From NCBI GenBank assembly GCA_050084515.1, contig CM114275.1:4402001-4466000 (forward strand): a stretch of 64,000 nucleotides of DNA, given 5' to 3'. Source of the DNA: Blasia pusilla. Its lineage: Eukaryota; Marchantiophyta; Marchantiopsida; Blasiales. A model generated the notes under the pieces. It did not search any database and was not told the origin of the DNA. It saw only the letters and a list, made by a program, of their open reading frames with translations. The position numbers were made by a program, and so were the translations under genes. This document shows, one piece after another, positions 63,601 to 64,000 of the stretch (the first letter of the stretch is position 1; the number at the start of each line of letters is the position of its first letter).

Positions 63601-64000
63601 AGTACAATGAGCTTGCAAATGAATTGCCACCAATAATTAGGGCAGTCGATCATAAGATTGACGTGATTCCTGGTTCTCATCGGCCCTCGAAGGCTCTATA
63701 TAGACTCAATCAAGTTGAGAGTGCAAAGTTGAAGAAGAAATTGAGTGCGCTCTTTTTGAGGGGTTGTATTCGCACCAATAAGTTACCTCATGGAGTCCCA
63801 ATTCTCTTTGTAAGGAAGGAGGATGGGAAGTTAAGACTATGTGTTGACTACCATGCACTCAACAAAGTCACAATAAAGACGAATCACCTTATTTCGAGGA
63901 TGGATGATATCTTTGATAGGGTGTGAGGTGGTAAGTACATCAATCGTATTGACTTAAAGTCAAGCTATTGCCAGATTTGGATAGGAAAAATTGATGTGGA
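63601..64000 (+). pseudogene. Reverse transcriptase of the second gypsy element, partial
   Basis: RT begins only about 40 bp after the zinc knuckle region: AVDHKIDVIPGSHRPSKALY, then GVPILFVRKEDGKLRLCVDY, ALNKVTIKTNH and, after a TGA, YINRIDLKSSYCQI. The protease expected between gag and RT is missing, an internal deletion. The window ends before the YxDD motif. Confidence 0.85.

Larger units (their letters stand above)
62451..64000 (+). mobile_element. Second Ty3/gypsy element, cut by window end
   Basis: It starts with the primer site TGGTATCAAAGCC and carries gag with a zinc knuckle, followed directly by RT. It differs from the methyltransferase family: the gag and RT sequences are not alike and no methyltransferase is present. 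Its 5' LTR is absent, since the primer site lies 13 bp after the end of the neighbouring fragment. Confidence 0.78.

Overview
This is a nuclear DNA window from a land plant. Three multi-exon host genes carry plant-type proteins with GT-AG introns: an OTU-type deubiquitinase (+, 27.4-30.3 kb), a SABATH methyltransferase (-, 50.1-52.3 kb) and an M20 aminoacylase-1 with a signal peptide (-, 54.9-58.5 kb). The rest is AT-rich intergenic DNA full of decayed transposons, long GA/CT microsatellites and small tandem duplications. The long gene-free spaces and repeat content suggest a seed-free plant (moss, liverwort, fern or lycophyte). The lineage cannot be fixed from this window.

The main feature is a Ty3/gypsy-type LTR retrotransposon at 4243-14581, bounded by 4-bp target duplications (CTTC). 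Its coding order is gag, aspartic protease, a C5-cytosine DNA methyltransferase, reverse transcriptase, RNase H, integrase and a C-terminal PHD finger. The methyltransferase lies between protease and RT, in the same reading frame as the protease, and shows motifs I, II, IV (PCQ), VI (ENV), VIII and X in canonical order. The PHD finger is now separated from integrase by a solo LTR (13372-14027) with its own 4-bp duplication (AAGG). Removing that LTR and one duplication copy brings integrase and PHD finger into one frame. The element is dead, with many stops and frameshifts.

A second, older, AT-shifted copy lies on the minus strand (about 33.66-37.75 kb). It keeps gag, protease and the methyltransferase, so the enzyme belongs to the family and was not a one-off capture. 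A third locus (61.2-62.4 kb) keeps one LTR and an internal fragment, and abuts a different Ty3/gypsy element that runs off the window end.

Other layout: 0-4.2 kb repeats and a CACTA-like end; 14.6-27.3 kb gene-poor DNA with duplications and hairpins; 30.3-33.7 kb nothing recognised; 38.0-44.0 kb a probable CACTA (En/Spm) relic with TGACTC-rich subterminal regions and a tRNA-derived SINE-like unit; 45.4-46.4 kb a Helitron helicase relic; 46.4-50.0 kb gene-poor DNA with a C-rich minisatellite; 59.6-60.2 kb a LINE-type 3' remnant. The host genes have unrelated functions: ubiquitin removal, small-molecule carboxyl methylation and N-acyl amino acid hydrolysis.
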